Origin: CAWBCR01 sp963787375
GTDB lineage: Bacteria; Chloroflexota; Anaerolineae; Aggregatilineales; UBA3940
Reading direction: 5' to 3'
Assembly (NCBI GenBank): GCA_963787375.1
Contig: CAWBCR010000014.1
Span: 62,001-126,000 of the forward strand
DNA: 64,000 nucleotides
The notes under the pieces are model-generated. The model did no database searches, was not told the origin of the DNA, and was given only the letters and a program-made list of their open reading frames with translations. Made by a program: the position numbers and the translations under genes. Position 1 is the stretch's first letter; each line of letters opens with the position of its first letter. Positions 23,784-32,938 of the stretch are shown here, piece after piece.

Positions 23784-24563
23784 TCAGCGGTGGTCGGGCT
23801 CCAGCCGGATGGCGGCGCGAATGGCGTGCGTCAGCTCGCCCGCGAGCGGGTCGCGCAGGGTGTCGAGCGTGCGTGGACGGGGCAGGTCGACCGGGAAGGC
23901 GGCTTCGATGCGACCGGGGCGCGGGCCCATCACCAGCACGTGATCGGCCAGCAGCACCGCCTCGGGGATGCTGTGCGTGACCATCAGTACCGCGCTGCGG
24001 CTGGCCTGCCAGATGCGCAGCAGCTCCTCGCCCAGCAGGTCGCGCGTCATCGCATCCAGCGCGCCGAAAGGCTCATCGAGCAGCAGCACCTCTGGCTGCT
24101 GCATCAGCGCGCGGGCGATGGCCACGCGCTGCGCCATCCCGCCTGACAGCTCGGCAGGGTACGATGCCTCGAAGCCTGCCAGCCCCACCAGCGCGACGAG
24201 GTCGCGTGCAGCGGCTTCGCGGGCGGCGCGGTCCGCGCCTTCAAGCTCCAGCGGCAGCGCGATGTTGTCGAGCACCGTGCGCCACGGCATCAGGTTGGCC
24301 TGCTGGAACACCAGCCCGATCTTGCGGTGTGGCTCGCTGACCGGCTCGCCGTCGACGCTGACCGTGCCCTGCGTGGGCGCGATCAGCCCGGCCAGGATAC
24401 GCAGCAGCGTCGTCTTGCCGCTGCCCGACGGCCCCACCAGGCACACGAACTCGCTGCGGTCGAGGCCCAGGCTCACGTCGTCGAGGACCGGCAGCGGGCC
24501 GGTGTCCGACTCAAAGACGTGTGAGATGTGCTGCGCAAGCAGGATTGGGTCAGGATGAGGCAT
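23784..24563 (-). CDS. ABC transporter ATP-binding protein of riboflavin-type (NitT/TauT family) importer
   Basis: A 259-residue ATPase with Walker A GPSGSGKTT (about 43-51), Q-loop VFQQANLMPWRTVLDNIALP, signature LSGGMAQR, Walker B VLLLDEPFGALD and H-loop HSIPEA. The sequence is of the SsuB/TauB/ThiZ type. It is the third gene after the permease and binding-protein genes, downstream of an FMN riboswitch, so it probably powers riboflavin uptake. Some riboflavin importers of this kind lack a dedicated ATPase, so its presence here is informative. Confidence 0.85.
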   Translation of the reverse strand: MPHPDPILLAQHISHVFESDTGPLPVLDDVSLGLDRSEFVCLVGPSGSGKTTLLRILAGLIAPTQGTVSVDGEPVSEPHRKIGLVFQQANLMPWRTVLDNIALPLELEGADRAAREAAARDLVALVGLAGFEASYPAELSGGMAQRVAIARALMQQPEVLLLDEPFGALDAMTRDLLGEELLRIWQASRSAVLMVTHSIPEAVLLADHVLVMGPRPGRIEAAFPVDLPRPRTLDTLRDPLAGELTHAIRAAIRLEPDHR

Positions 24564-24622
24564 GGGTGCCTTTGTTTAATTGAAATGGCAGGGGCACGGC
24601 ACTGCCGTGTCCTCTCTATTTC

Positions 24623-25615
24623 TTATGGCAGAAAGTCGTTGCTGAACACCTTGTTCAGGTCGAGTGGCGCGCTGAGCAGCCCCATGCGCAGCAGCACGTC
24701 CTGCATCGCCTGCCACGACGACAGGTCCGACAGGCCGAGCCGGGCCGCCCGCCACACGTCAATCGAGCGGGCAAGCACCGCCTGTTGCGTCGGTGCGACC
24801 GACGGGTCGCTCAGGCCCTCGACGTACTTCTGACTGATCGTGTACGCCTCGTCGGGATGGTCGATGGTGTATTGCAGCGCCTGGCTGAAAGCAGCGTCGA
24901 CCGCGCGCACCAGCTCGGGATGCTGGGCGACCGTCTGCTCGCTGGCGATGATACCGTTGCTGACCAGATCGGCGTAGTCCGACACGTTGAGCAGGTTCAC
25001 GTCGACGCCCTGCGCGGCAAGCTGCACCGGCTCGTTGGTTGAGTACACCACCACCGCGTCGACCCGCCCCGATACCAGCGTCTCGACCTGCGAGAAGCCC
25101 GTCACTTGCAGGTTGATGTCCGCGTCGGTCAGGTTGGCCGAGGCCAGCAGCGCCTCCAGCCCGATGTAGCTCGCCCCTTCCTGCATCGGCGTGCCGACCG
25201 AGTGCCCTTTGAGGTCGGCGGGCGTCTGGATGCCCTGGCTGACTTCCGAGGCGATGGCAACCGGGAACTTCTGGTACCAGCGGTACACGTACACCAGTGG
25301 CAGGTCGGAGGCGCGGCCCAATAACACCTGCTCGCCGCTGACGACCGCGAATGGCGCGTCGCCGGTGGCCACCAGCCGTGCGATGGTGCTTTCCGCGTCG
25401 TGCTGGAGGGTCACGTCGAGGCCCTGCTCCTTAAAGAAGCCCTTCTCAATGCCGACGTAGAACGGCGCGAACTGTACGTCGGGCTGGTAGGTGAGGTAAA
25501 TCGTGATGGGTGTAAGCGCAGCCGTCGACTGCGGGGCGGGGGTCGATGGAGCGGTGCAGGCGGCCAGCGCGAGCGCAGCCAGCAGCGCGATCAAAATGGG
25601 CAGGCGTCGGTTCAT
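24623..25615 (-). CDS. ribY: ABC transporter substrate-binding lipoprotein, NMT1/THI5-like, probably riboflavin-binding
   Basis: A 330-residue lipoprotein with signal peptide and lipobox LAAC (LLAALALAAC, Cys at about residue 20). The mature part is a THI5/NMT1-type periplasmic-binding protein: YQPDVQFAPFYVGIEKGFFK, VTLQHDAEST, PFAVVSGEQVLLGRA and VGTPMQEGASYIGLEALL. THI5-like binding proteins bind thiamine pyrimidines or, in the Chloroflexi RibY group, riboflavin. The FMN riboswitch at the head of the operon favours riboflavin. Ribosome site AAGGAG is present but rather far (14 bases) from the ATG. Confidence 0.8.
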   Translation of the reverse strand: MNRRLPILIALLAALALAACTAPSTPAPQSTAALTPITIYLTYQPDVQFAPFYVGIEKGFFKEQGLDVTLQHDAESTIARLVATGDAPFAVVSGEQVLLGRASDLPLVYVYRWYQKFPVAIASEVSQGIQTPADLKGHSVGTPMQEGASYIGLEALLASANLTDADINLQVTGFSQVETLVSGRVDAVVVYSTNEPVQLAAQGVDVNLLNVSDYADLVSNGIIASEQTVAQHPELVRAVDAAFSQALQYTIDHPDEAYTISQKYVEGLSDPSVAPTQQAVLARSIDVWRAARLGLSDLSSWQAMQDVLLRMGLLSAPLDLNKVFSNDFLP

Positions 25616-25675
25616 GGGAAGTGCGATTCTCCTTAATGCGGTGCAAAGGGCATCAATGCGATGAGAGACTCGATC

Positions 25676-26527
25676 TCAGCGTCCCCCCGCGTGATCACCT
25701 GCCTTGCGCCAGCGCAGCACGCGGCGCTCCAACAGCGCGACCAGCCCGTACAGCGTGAGCGCCATCACCACCAGCGCCAGGACGCCCACGAACATGCGGG
25801 CCGTGTCGTACTGGCCGTCGGCCACGTTGATCATCACGCCCAGCCCGGCCTTCGCCCCGGCGAACTCGCCGACCACTGCGCCGATCACCGACAGCGTCGC
25901 GCCGACCTTCAGCCCGGCCAGCAGCACGGGCATGGCGGCGGGGACTTCGAGCTTGGTGAACATCTGCCAGCGGGTGGCGTGCAATGAGCGCATCAGGTCG
26001 CGCAGGTCGGCAGGCACGCTGCGCAGCCCGGCGACCGTGTTGATCAGGATCGGGAAGAACACGATCAGCGCGCTGATCAGCACCTTGCTGAGCAGCCCCG
26101 GCCCGAACCAGATCACCAGCAGCGGGGCGATGGCGACAATCGGGATGGCCTGCGAGGCGACCAGGTAAGGCGAGATGGCGCGCTCCACGGCGAGCGACTT
26201 GGCCAGCACGTAGCCCAGCGGCGTTGCGACGGCCACACCCAGCGCCAGCCCGCCCAGCACCTCGCCTAGCGTGACGGCGCTGTGATGCCACAGCGTGCCG
26301 TTGGCGGCGACGACCAGCAGCTTCTGCCCCACCAATCCCGGCGAGGGCAGAATAAAGGCCGGATAGTGGCCCGCACGGACGATCAGTTCCCACAGCAGCA
26401 GAAAGGCGATCAGCGTGACGGTGGGCAGCAGCAGGCGCGCAAGACGTGCGCTGCTACGTCGAACCGGGTGCGGGCGCGCCTTCGTTGACTGTACGGGTGG
26501 TTGGCTTTTGGCCAGATCGATCTGCAT
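25676..26527 (-). CDS. ribX: ABC transporter permease, probable riboflavin importer
   Basis: A 283-residue permease with six membrane segments and the coupling-helix EAA motif region LRSVPADLRDLMRSLHATRW. The start at 26527 (MQIDLAKSQPP) follows AAGGGG; an upstream TTG at 26542 is less likely. It is the first gene after the FMN riboswitch and terminator, so expression should fall when FMN is plentiful. SsuC/ThiX-type permeases have the same architecture; the riboflavin assignment rests on the riboswitch and the binding protein. Confidence 0.8.
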   Translation of the reverse strand: MQIDLAKSQPPVQSTKARPHPVRRSSARLARLLLPTVTLIAFLLLWELIVRAGHYPAFILPSPGLVGQKLLVVAANGTLWHHSAVTLGEVLGGLALGVAVATPLGYVLAKSLAVERAISPYLVASQAIPIVAIAPLLVIWFGPGLLSKVLISALIVFFPILINTVAGLRSVPADLRDLMRSLHATRWQMFTKLEVPAAMPVLLAGLKVGATLSVIGAVVGEFAGAKAGLGVMINVADGQYDTARMFVGVLALVVMALTLYGLVALLERRVLRWRKAGDHAGGR

Positions 26528-26631
26528 GAGTGCCCCTTGCAAACAACCACGATCTCAGGGGCAGGGGGATGGGGAGGTGCATCACATAGGGTGAAAAACC
26601 TGCGTGGCTGCGCCTGCGCGGGAAACAAACG

Positions 26632-26660
26632 GCCCTGATGTCATCACATGACGCCAGGGC
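26632..26660 (-). terminator. Riboswitch-controlled terminator hairpin
   Basis: GCCCTGATGTCAT (26632-26644) and ATGACGCCAGGGC (26648-26660) pair over 13 positions with two mismatches, loop CAC. On the minus strand it is followed by GTTTGTTTCC. It lies between the FMN aptamer and the permease gene, as expected for the expression platform. Confidence 0.7.
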
Positions 26661-26692
26661 TCGATGGAGGTTCGCGGCAAACACAAGCCGGC

Positions 26693-26710
26693 CAGGCGCA
26701 TTTGCGCCTG
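26693..26710 (-). promoter_or_regulatory. Hairpin between aptamer and terminator
   Basis: CAGGCGC (26693-26699) and GCGCCTG (26704-26710) with loop ATTT. It may be part of the riboswitch expression platform; the GCGCAGGCGCA text recurs near 26607-26620, so alternative pairings are possible. Confidence 0.45.
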
Positions 26711-26721
26711 CGCAACCTATG

Positions 26722-26865
26722 CGACCTTCTTCCATCCGGACTGTTACCGTCGGCCCCGGAATGGCACCGGAGTCCACCGCCGCAGCGGGTCGCGGGCTTG
26801 TACGAGGTGGCAGCGCCACGTCGTCTTTACCGCCGGTCGGGAATCTCACCCTGCCCTGAAGATCG
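26722..26865 (-). ncRNA. FMN riboswitch (RFN element)
   Basis: Read on the minus strand the conserved RFN blocks appear in order: P1 CGATCTTC, AGGGCAGGGTGAGATTCCCG then ACCGGCGGT, a variable stem with GCCCGCGACCC, GGTGGACTCCGGTGCCATTC, GGGGCCGACGGTAACAGTC, and GGATGGAAGAAGGTCG closing P1. The 5' and 3' P1 strands (26858-26865 and 26722-26729) pair over 8 bases with one G-U. FMN binding normally switches off riboflavin synthesis or uptake genes; here it precedes the ABC importer. Confidence 0.95.
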
Positions 26866-26887
26866 GTTTTCGCTTTATCTACCTGTG

Positions 26888-26916
26888 ATTATAGGGCGCT
26901 GGCGGCGGGGTGTCAA
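26888..26916 (-). promoter_or_regulatory. Consensus sigma-70 promoter of the riboflavin importer operon
   Basis: TTGACA (26911-26916), 17-base spacer, TATAAT (26888-26893) on the minus strand, a perfect consensus. Transcription would start near 26881, 16 bases before the riboswitch. Confidence 0.9.
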
Positions 26917-27375
26917 CGAGACGTTGTTCCATTAGCTGGTGACAAATGTCGTGTGGGCACCGCTGCATTAACGTGAAGCGCTTTGGCATATGTGCTGTTT
27001 TCATGCCAGACAGTCCGTTTTCCGCAGATCACCATTTTTTTGGAGCGTTTTTGTCATAAAATCGTTTCTCGGCCCAACTGCCGGATTTGACTTGTGTGTA
27101 GGCTTACAGTATTCTTCATCTTGTCTGTGAAGTCGAGCAATTCTGCGCTTAGCTTTGGATTGAGGGGAAAAGCTGGCCACAATACCCATCTTACCTGTAT
27201 CCAACTGAATACCGGCGGTACCCCGCGTGGTCGTGTTTTTGGGCGAGATTCACGGCCCGGATGTGTTCAGCAGAGGCGATGGGTGACCCTCTGATGGATG
27301 TATCCCATTCGCGCAGATGCTCGATTCTTCTTTATCAACACTGACCCCTGTACAGAACTCGGAGGCAAGACAGAG
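26917..27375. other. AT-richer intergenic region with a promoter
   Basis: About 460 bases separate the riboflavin operon promoter from the DJ-1 gene. The stretch is clearly less GC-rich than its surroundings. Apart from the plus-strand promoter at 27087-27115 I see no convincing gene. A 67-codon minus-strand ORF (27001-27204) lacks a good ribosome site and recognisable similarity. Confidence 0.5.
27087..27115 (+). promoter_or_regulatory. Sigma-70 promoter upstream of the DJ-1 gene
   Basis: TTGACT (27087-27092), 17-base spacer, TATTCT (27110-27115). It would give a leader of about 250 bases before the ATG at 27376, so another promoter closer to the gene is possible. Confidence 0.6.
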
Positions 27376-27951
27376 ATGGCATTGAAATTAGAGGGCAAAA
27401 AGATCGGCATTCTGATCGAGAGCGACTATTACGAAAATGAGATCTTCTACTATCAGCACCGCTTCCCGGAAGAAGGGGCGGAGCTGCATTTCCTGTCGCG
27501 CTTGTGGAACCAGCCCTACCTGACGTTCAAGGGGCACGAGTTCCAGGCTCCGCTTGAATGCCACGAGAGCTTCGAGAACATGAGCGACAAGGAGCTGAAG
27601 AGCTATTCGGCGATCATCGTGCCCTCCGGGATGGTCTCGGACCGGCTGCGCTACACCGATGACGTGACCAAGCTGGCCCCGGCGACAGAGTTCGTCAAGC
27701 GCGCGTTTGCCGAAGACAGCATCCTGAAAGGCATTATCTGCCACGGCATGTGGCTGATTGCGTCTGCGCCGGAGCTGGTTCGTGGGCGCAAAGTCGTGTG
27801 CCACAACAATCTGGTGGGCGACGTCAAAAACATGGGCGCGCTCTACACCGACCAGGACGTGGTCGTCGACGGCAGGCTGGTCACGGGCCGCAGCGGTGCG
27901 CACTGCCACCAGTTTGCGCATAAGATCATCGAGATCCTGGGCGAAGAATAG
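27376..27951 (+). CDS. DJ-1/PfpI family protein
   Basis: A 191-residue protein; GGAGG lies before the ATG at 27376. It has the glutamine-amidotransferase-like DJ-1/PfpI fold with nucleophile elbow ICHGMW (Cys 122) and the early acidic residue in ESDYYENE. The typical His after Cys is present. Family members include PfpI-type proteases/chaperones, deglycases and stress proteins; the exact activity here cannot be read. It is the first gene of a long plus-strand series and may share stress control with the downstream signalling genes. Confidence 0.85.
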   Translation: MALKLEGKKIGILIESDYYENEIFYYQHRFPEEGAELHFLSRLWNQPYLTFKGHEFQAPLECHESFENMSDKELKSYSAIIVPSGMVSDRLRYTDDVTKLAPATEFVKRAFAEDSILKGIICHGMWLIASAPELVRGRKVVCHNNLVGDVKNMGALYTDQDVVVDGRLVTGRSGAHCHQFAHKIIEILGEE

Positions 27952-28160
27952 CCGGGGAGGATCGCGATGTTTTGATCTTCCGCCTCTAAACGGCAAAACG
28001 TCGGCGCAATACGCACCGCACGACACGCCCTTCGGCTTCCGGTGGGCGCGCTGCTGCGAATCCCTGCAAGCGACGACATGGATACGCGCCGCTGCTGAGC
28101 GGCGGACGGCGGGTTGGACACAGTTGAGTATCACCATCAGTAGAGAAGGGCGGGTGCCGA

Positions 28161-30000
28161 ATGAATGACCAGGTGCAGTTCACATTTTCTGATACGATTG
28201 CCGGCTACGTAACCGACTTTGACAAAGCCAAGGACACGTATACGGTCAAGACGCCCGGTGGCGCGGACTACAGCATCAAGCTGAAGGGCAACACTTACGC
28301 GATGCTGGTCCGCAATCTGGGTGACCCGTACCAGGACGCAACCGGCTCGATCCGCGACATGCTCACGGCGGGCCGCTTCCTGTTTACCTACGGCATTTAT
28401 TATCCCGAGGGCGGTGGCTACACGTTTGAGGCACAGTACATCGTGTTCGTCGGACGGCGGCCTAACGAGTACGTTTTTGAGCGCCAGGACTGGTGGGTGC
28501 GCCAGATCGCCCAGCTTGGCGATTTCTACCTCAAGGCCCAGTTCGGGGACGATCCGGTAGACTACAACAACTACCGCACGACCATCACCCTGACCGGTGA
28601 GAAGCCGGTCGATCACTTCCGGCAGGAAACCGATACGATCTCGCGGCTGGTGTACGGCTTCGCCTCGGCCTACCTGCTGACCGGCGACGACCGCTACCTG
28701 GAAGGCGCGGAGCGCGGCACTGAGTACCTGCGCGAGCACATGCGCTTCTACGACCTCGACGAGAACATCATCTACTGGTACCACGGCATCGACGTGCATG
28801 GCCGCCGCGAGGACAAGGTCTTTGCCTCCGAGTTCGGCGACGACTTCGACGCCATCCCGGCCTACGAGCAGATTTACGCCCTGGCCGGCCCGATCCAGAC
28901 CTACCGCATCACCGGCGATCCGCGCATCCTGAGAGACGCCGAGATGACCGTCGATCTGTTCGACCGCTTCTTCCTCGACAAGGAGAAGGGCGGCTACTTC
29001 TCGCATCTCGACCCGATCACGCTCGACGCGCGCAGCGAGTCGCTGGGGGCCAACAAGGGCAAGAAGAACTGGAACTCGGTCGGTGACCACGCCCCGGCAT
29101 ACCTGATCAACCTGTGGCTGGCCACCGGCGAGGAGCGCTATGGCAAGATGCTCGAATTCACCTTCGACACCATCGCCGAGCATTTCCCGGATTACGAGCA
29201 CAGCCCGTTCGTGCAGGAGAAGTTCTACGAGGACTGGTCGCATGACTCGACCCACATGTGGCAGCAGAATCGCGGCGTGGTCGGCCACAACCTCAAGATC
29301 GCCTGGAACCTGATGCGCATGTACGGCCTCAAGCCCAAGAAGGAATACGAGAAGCTGGCGCGCACCATCGCCGAGAAGATGCCACCCATCGGCGGCGACC
29401 GGCAGCGCGGCGGTTGGTATGACGTGATGGAGCGGGCGCTGGCCCCCGGCCAGGAAATCTACCGCTTCGCCTTCCACGACCGCAAGGCGTGGTGGCAGCA
29501 AGAGCAGGGCATCCTGGCTTTCCTGATCCTGGGCGGCATCCTGGGCGACGAGGAGTACATGCAGCCTGGCGCGCGAGTCGTCGGCCTTCTACAACGCCTT
29601 CTTCCTCGACCACGACGACGGCGCGGTCTACTTCAATGTGCTGGCTAACGGCATCCCCTACCTGGTGGGCACCGAGCGTTTCAAGGGCAGCCATTCGATG
29701 AGCGGCTACCACTCGTTCGAGTTGGCTTACCTTTCGCAGGTGTACACCAACCTGCTGCTGACCGGCCAGCCGCTCGACCTGTACTTCAAGCCGCAGCCGA
29801 ACGGGTTCAAGGATAACATCCTGCGCGTTCAGCCTGACATCCTGCCGCCGGGCGCTGTCAAGATCGATGCGGTGTGGGCCGACGACAAGCCCTACGAGGA
29901 CTTCGACGCCAAAGGCCTGACGGTCAAGCTGATGGATACCAGAGAGAAAATCAAATACCATGTCCGCCTGGTGCCGACCGGCAAGAAGAAAATCGGCTAG
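28161..30000 (+). CDS. AGE/six-hairpin-fold protein of carbohydrate metabolism (one frameshift)
   Basis: A roughly 613-residue protein in two frames. The first frame (28161 to about 29565) has an N-terminal beta-rich part (to about 120) then an alpha/alpha-barrel: YGFASAYLLTGDDRYLEGAE, HGIDVHGRREDKVFASEFGD, NWNSVGDHAPAYLINLWLAT and MWQQNRGVVGHNLKIAWNLM. These resemble N-acylglucosamine 2-epimerase (AGE)-like proteins. Near 29570 the frame shifts and continues ESSAFYNAFFLDHDDGAVYF to 30000, so the stop in the first frame at 29648 is an artefact. Substrate is probably a sugar, given GlgX downstream; this is inference. Confidence 0.7.
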
Positions 30001-30014
30001 CAAGGGAGAACGGT

Positions 30015-30350
30015 ATGGATATCGCGATAGACCAGATGGACGGCGTGACCGTCGTCAGCATGGCGGGCGAGATGGACAGCCAGGGCGCTCCGCAGGCGCA
30101 GGAAGCGCTGCTGCCTCTGGCATCGCCGGGTGCGCTCATCCTGCTCAACATGAGCGATCTGACGTATATGTCGAGTGCGGGTCTGCGGACGCTGCTGCTG
30201 GTTTACCGGCAGATCACGGGCAATGGCGGGCGTGTGGTGCTCGCCTCGGTGCAGCCAGACCTGTATGACGTCATGTCTGCCACCGGTTTCCTGGAGCACT
30301 TCATGCTGGCGGATACCGTCGACGACGGCTACGCCGCGCTGGTAGGGTAG
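30015..30350 (+). CDS. STAS-domain anti-sigma-factor antagonist (RsbV/SpoIIAA-like) 1
   Basis: A 111-residue single STAS domain. It contains MAGEMDSQGAP and the phosphorylation-site region LTYMSSAGLRTLLL, where the first Ser after M is the usual target of RsbW-type kinases. Unphosphorylated antagonist binds the anti-sigma kinase and frees the sigma factor or other partner. AGGGAGAA precedes the ATG. It lies 8 bases upstream of glgX, an unusual partner for a STAS gene. Confidence 0.9.
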   Translation: MDIAIDQMDGVTVVSMAGEMDSQGAPQAQEALLPLASPGALILLNMSDLTYMSSAGLRTLLLVYRQITGNGGRVVLASVQPDLYDVMSATGFLEHFMLADTVDDGYAALVG

Positions 30351-30358
30351 CAGCAATC

Positions 30359-32470
30359 ATGGAACGCATCGACGTCTACCCGACCCATACCTATGAGGGG
30401 TTCAAAATGCGGCCCGGCACGCCGCTGCCGTTCGGCGCGAGCCTGGTGCCCGGTGGTGTGAACTTCTCGGTGTTCTCCAGCTTCGCGACTTCGTGCACGC
30501 TGGTGCTGTTCGCGAAGGGTGCACCAAAACCGATGGTCGAGATCCCGTTTCCGGACTCGTTCCGCATCGGCAACGTGTACTCCATGATTGTGTTTGGCCT
30601 GGACTACGAGAACATCGAGTACGGCTACCGCATGGAGGGCCCGTTCGACCCGACCCATGGCCATCGCTTTGACCCCACGAAGATCCTGCTCGACCCGTAC
30701 GCGAAAGCGGTCGGCGGGCGCGATGTGTGGGGCGCGAAGCCAAACTGGGACGATATCTATCAGCACCGGGGCCGCCTGGTGTATGACGACTTCGACTGGG
30801 GCGGTGACTCGCCGTTGGAGTTGCTGACCGAGGACCTCGTGATCTACGAGACGCACGTGCGCAGCTTCACCCGGCACCCGTCGTCAGGCGTCAAGCAGCC
30901 GGGGACGTTCGCCGGGATGCGTGAGAAGATACCCTATCTCAAAGAGATGGGTATCAACTGCGTGGAGATGATGCCGGTCTACGAGTTCGACGAGTTCGAG
31001 AACAGCCGGGTTCACCCGCAAACGGGTGAGCTGCTGATGAACTACTGGGGTTACAGCACCGTCAACTTCTTCGCGCCCAAGGCGGGCTTTGCCGCGACCG
31101 GCAAGCTGGCCTTGCAGGTCGACGAGTTCAAGACGCTGGTCAAAGACCTGCATGCTAACGGGATCGAGGTCATGCTCGACGTGGTGTTCAACCACACCGC
31201 CGAGGGCAATGAGAAGGGGCCGACCATCTCGTTCCGGGGGCTGGACAATAAGACGTACTACATGCTGACCCCGGAAGGCTACTACTACAACTTCAGTGGG
31301 ACCGGCAACACGCTCAACTGCAACAACCCGGTGACGCGCAACATGGTGCTCGACTGCCTGCGCTACTGGGCGTCGACCTACCATGTAGACGGCTTCCGCT
31401 TCGATCTCGCTGCCATTCTGGGACGCGATCAGAACGGCGCGCCGCTGGCGAATCCGCCCCTGCTGGAAGTGCTGGCCCACGACCCGATTCTGGCGAAGTG
31501 CAAGCTGATCGCAGAGGCCTGGGACGCGGGCGGCCTGTACCAGGTGGGCTCGTTCCCGGCGTACGGGCGCTGGGCGGAGTGGAACGGGAAGTTCCGCGAC
31601 ACGGTGCGCCGTTTCCTCAAGGGCGACGAGGGTGTCGTGGGCGACCTGGCGCAGCGCTTGCAGGGCTCGCCGGACCTGTACCTGTATCGCGGGCCGACGG
31701 CGTCGGTCAACTTTGTGACGTGCCACGACGGCTTCACCCTGTACGACCTCGTTGCGTATAACGAGAAACACAACGAGGCCAACGGTGAGGACAACCGCGA
31801 CGGCAACAGCGACAACGATAGCTGGAACTGCGGTGCTGAAGGCCCGACCGAAGATGAGGCTATCAACACCATGCGTCGGCGGCAGATGAAGAACGCCCTG
31901 ACGATCCTGATGATGAGCCAGGGCGTGCCTATGATCCTCATGGGTGACGAGGTGGCCCGCACGCAGAATGGCAACAACAACACCTACTGTCACGACACCG
32001 AGATCAACTGGATGGACTGGGGGCTGGTCGAGAAGAATGCCGAACAGCTCCGCTATACGCAGCGCCTGATCGCGTTCCGGCGCGCGCATCCCCTGCTGCG
32101 CAATCGCTGGCACTTTGCCAATAAGGACTACATGGGCAGCGGCTACGCGGATATCACGTGGCATGGGATAAAGGCCTGGAACGCCGACTGGTCAGACGAC
32201 GCGCGGACGCTGGCGTTCCTGCTGGACGGCAAGCACGCGCGCGGCGGGACGACGCAGGACGACATGATCTACGTGGCGATGAACGCCTACTGGGACGGGC
32301 TGGTGTTTGAGCTGCCTCCGCCGCCGAAAGGCATGAAATGGCGGATGGCGTTCAACACCAGCGTACCCGCGCCCGGAGACTGCTACGAACACGGCCAGGA
32401 GCCGGTTCTCGACGATCAGAAGCATGTGATCGTGGGCGGTCGCAGCGTCATTGTGCTGGTAGGCCGCTGA
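30359..32470 (+). CDS. glgX: Glycogen debranching enzyme (isoamylase type)
   Basis: A 703-residue GH13 enzyme hydrolysing alpha-1,6 branches in glycogen. An N-terminal CBM48 domain (to about 150, PFGASLVPGGVNFSVFS) precedes the barrel. Signature motifs: DVVFNHTAEG, catalytic Asp in VDGFRFDLA (about 344-352), Glu in AEAWD (about 384) and NFVTCHDGFTLYDLV (about 450-464). The NEKHNEANGEDNRDGNSDN stretch is typical of GlgX/TreX. It is sandwiched between two STAS genes, linking glycogen turnover with partner-switching signalling. Confidence 0.95.
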   Translation: MERIDVYPTHTYEGFKMRPGTPLPFGASLVPGGVNFSVFSSFATSCTLVLFAKGAPKPMVEIPFPDSFRIGNVYSMIVFGLDYENIEYGYRMEGPFDPTHGHRFDPTKILLDPYAKAVGGRDVWGAKPNWDDIYQHRGRLVYDDFDWGGDSPLELLTEDLVIYETHVRSFTRHPSSGVKQPGTFAGMREKIPYLKEMGINCVEMMPVYEFDEFENSRVHPQTGELLMNYWGYSTVNFFAPKAGFAATGKLALQVDEFKTLVKDLHANGIEVMLDVVFNHTAEGNEKGPTISFRGLDNKTYYMLTPEGYYYNFSGTGNTLNCNNPVTRNMVLDCLRYWASTYHVDGFRFDLAAILGRDQNGAPLANPPLLEVLAHDPILAKCKLIAEAWDAGGLYQVGSFPAYGRWAEWNGKFRDTVRRFLKGDEGVVGDLAQRLQGSPDLYLYRGPTASVNFVTCHDGFTLYDLVAYNEKHNEANGEDNRDGNSDNDSWNCGAEGPTEDEAINTMRRRQMKNALTILMMSQGVPMILMGDEVARTQNGNNNTYCHDTEINWMDWGLVEKNAEQLRYTQRLIAFRRAHPLLRNRWHFANKDYMGSGYADITWHGIKAWNADWSDDARTLAFLLDGKHARGGTTQDDMIYVAMNAYWDGLVFELPPPPKGMKWRMAFNTSVPAPGDCYEHGQEPVLDDQKHVIVGGRSVIVLVGR

Positions 32471-32480
32471 GAGGAAACCG

Positions 32481-32510
32481 CAGGGGGCGCGCTCCCCGGC
32501 GTGCCCCCTG
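32481..32510 (+). terminator. Hairpin after glgX
   Basis: CAGGGGGC (32481-32488) and GCCCCCTG (32503-32510) enclose a GC-rich loop that can extend the stem. It lies 10 bases after the glgX stop; no U-tract, so it may only reduce read-through. Confidence 0.5.
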
Positions 32511-32560
32511 ACCTGTTGGATTGAGCGACTGGATTTTTTGGCTATCAAGGAGAGGAACCA

Positions 32561-32902
32561 ATGGCTTTCAGTGCTGTGCTCGAGATGACGGATAAGAAGA
32601 TCGCCCAGATTACGCTGGAAGGCGAGCTTGATGCGCTGTCTGCGCCGGAATTCCGTGATACCGTCGAAAAGGCGGCGACGGAAGGGGCTAAGCGGCTCGT
32701 CCTGCGCGTGGAGAAGCTGTCCTACATGGCCAGCGCCGGGCTGCGCGCGCTGATCTTCGCCAAACAGAAGATGGGCTCTGACGTCGATATCTATATCATC
32801 GGGCCGACCGAGGCCGTCACCGACACCATCGAGATGACGGGTTTCCACCACAGCGTGGTCATCCTTCCGGAGTACGACGCTAAGGAAGTTGAGAACATCT
32901 GA
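32561..32902 (+). CDS. STAS-domain anti-sigma-factor antagonist 2
   Basis: A 113-residue STAS protein with LEGELDALSAPEFRD and the target-serine region LSYMASAGLRALIFAKQKMG. It is followed 36 bases later by the RsbW-like kinase, the classic RsbV-RsbW arrangement, so it is the likely direct partner of that kinase. AAGGAGAGG precedes the ATG. It differs from STAS 1 in having M-A-S rather than M-S-S at the phosphosite, so its single Ser should be the target. Confidence 0.9.
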   Translation: MAFSAVLEMTDKKIAQITLEGELDALSAPEFRDTVEKAATEGAKRLVLRVEKLSYMASAGLRALIFAKQKMGSDVDIYIIGPTEAVTDTIEMTGFHHSVVILPEYDAKEVENI

Positions 32903-32938
32903 CGTCGACGGCTTGTTCGCGCGACAGAGGTGGCATAA

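Noticed and set aside
27001..27204. 67-codon minus-strand ORF
   Set aside because: No good ribosome site and no recognisable family; it overlaps a plausible plus-strand promoter. A small real gene cannot be fully excluded.
28137..29501. 454-codon minus-strand ORF
   Set aside because: Shadow of the AGE-fold gene, which has conserved motifs and context on the plus strand.
30884..32164. 426-codon minus-strand ORF
   Set aside because: Shadow of glgX; the plus-strand frame has all GH13 motifs.
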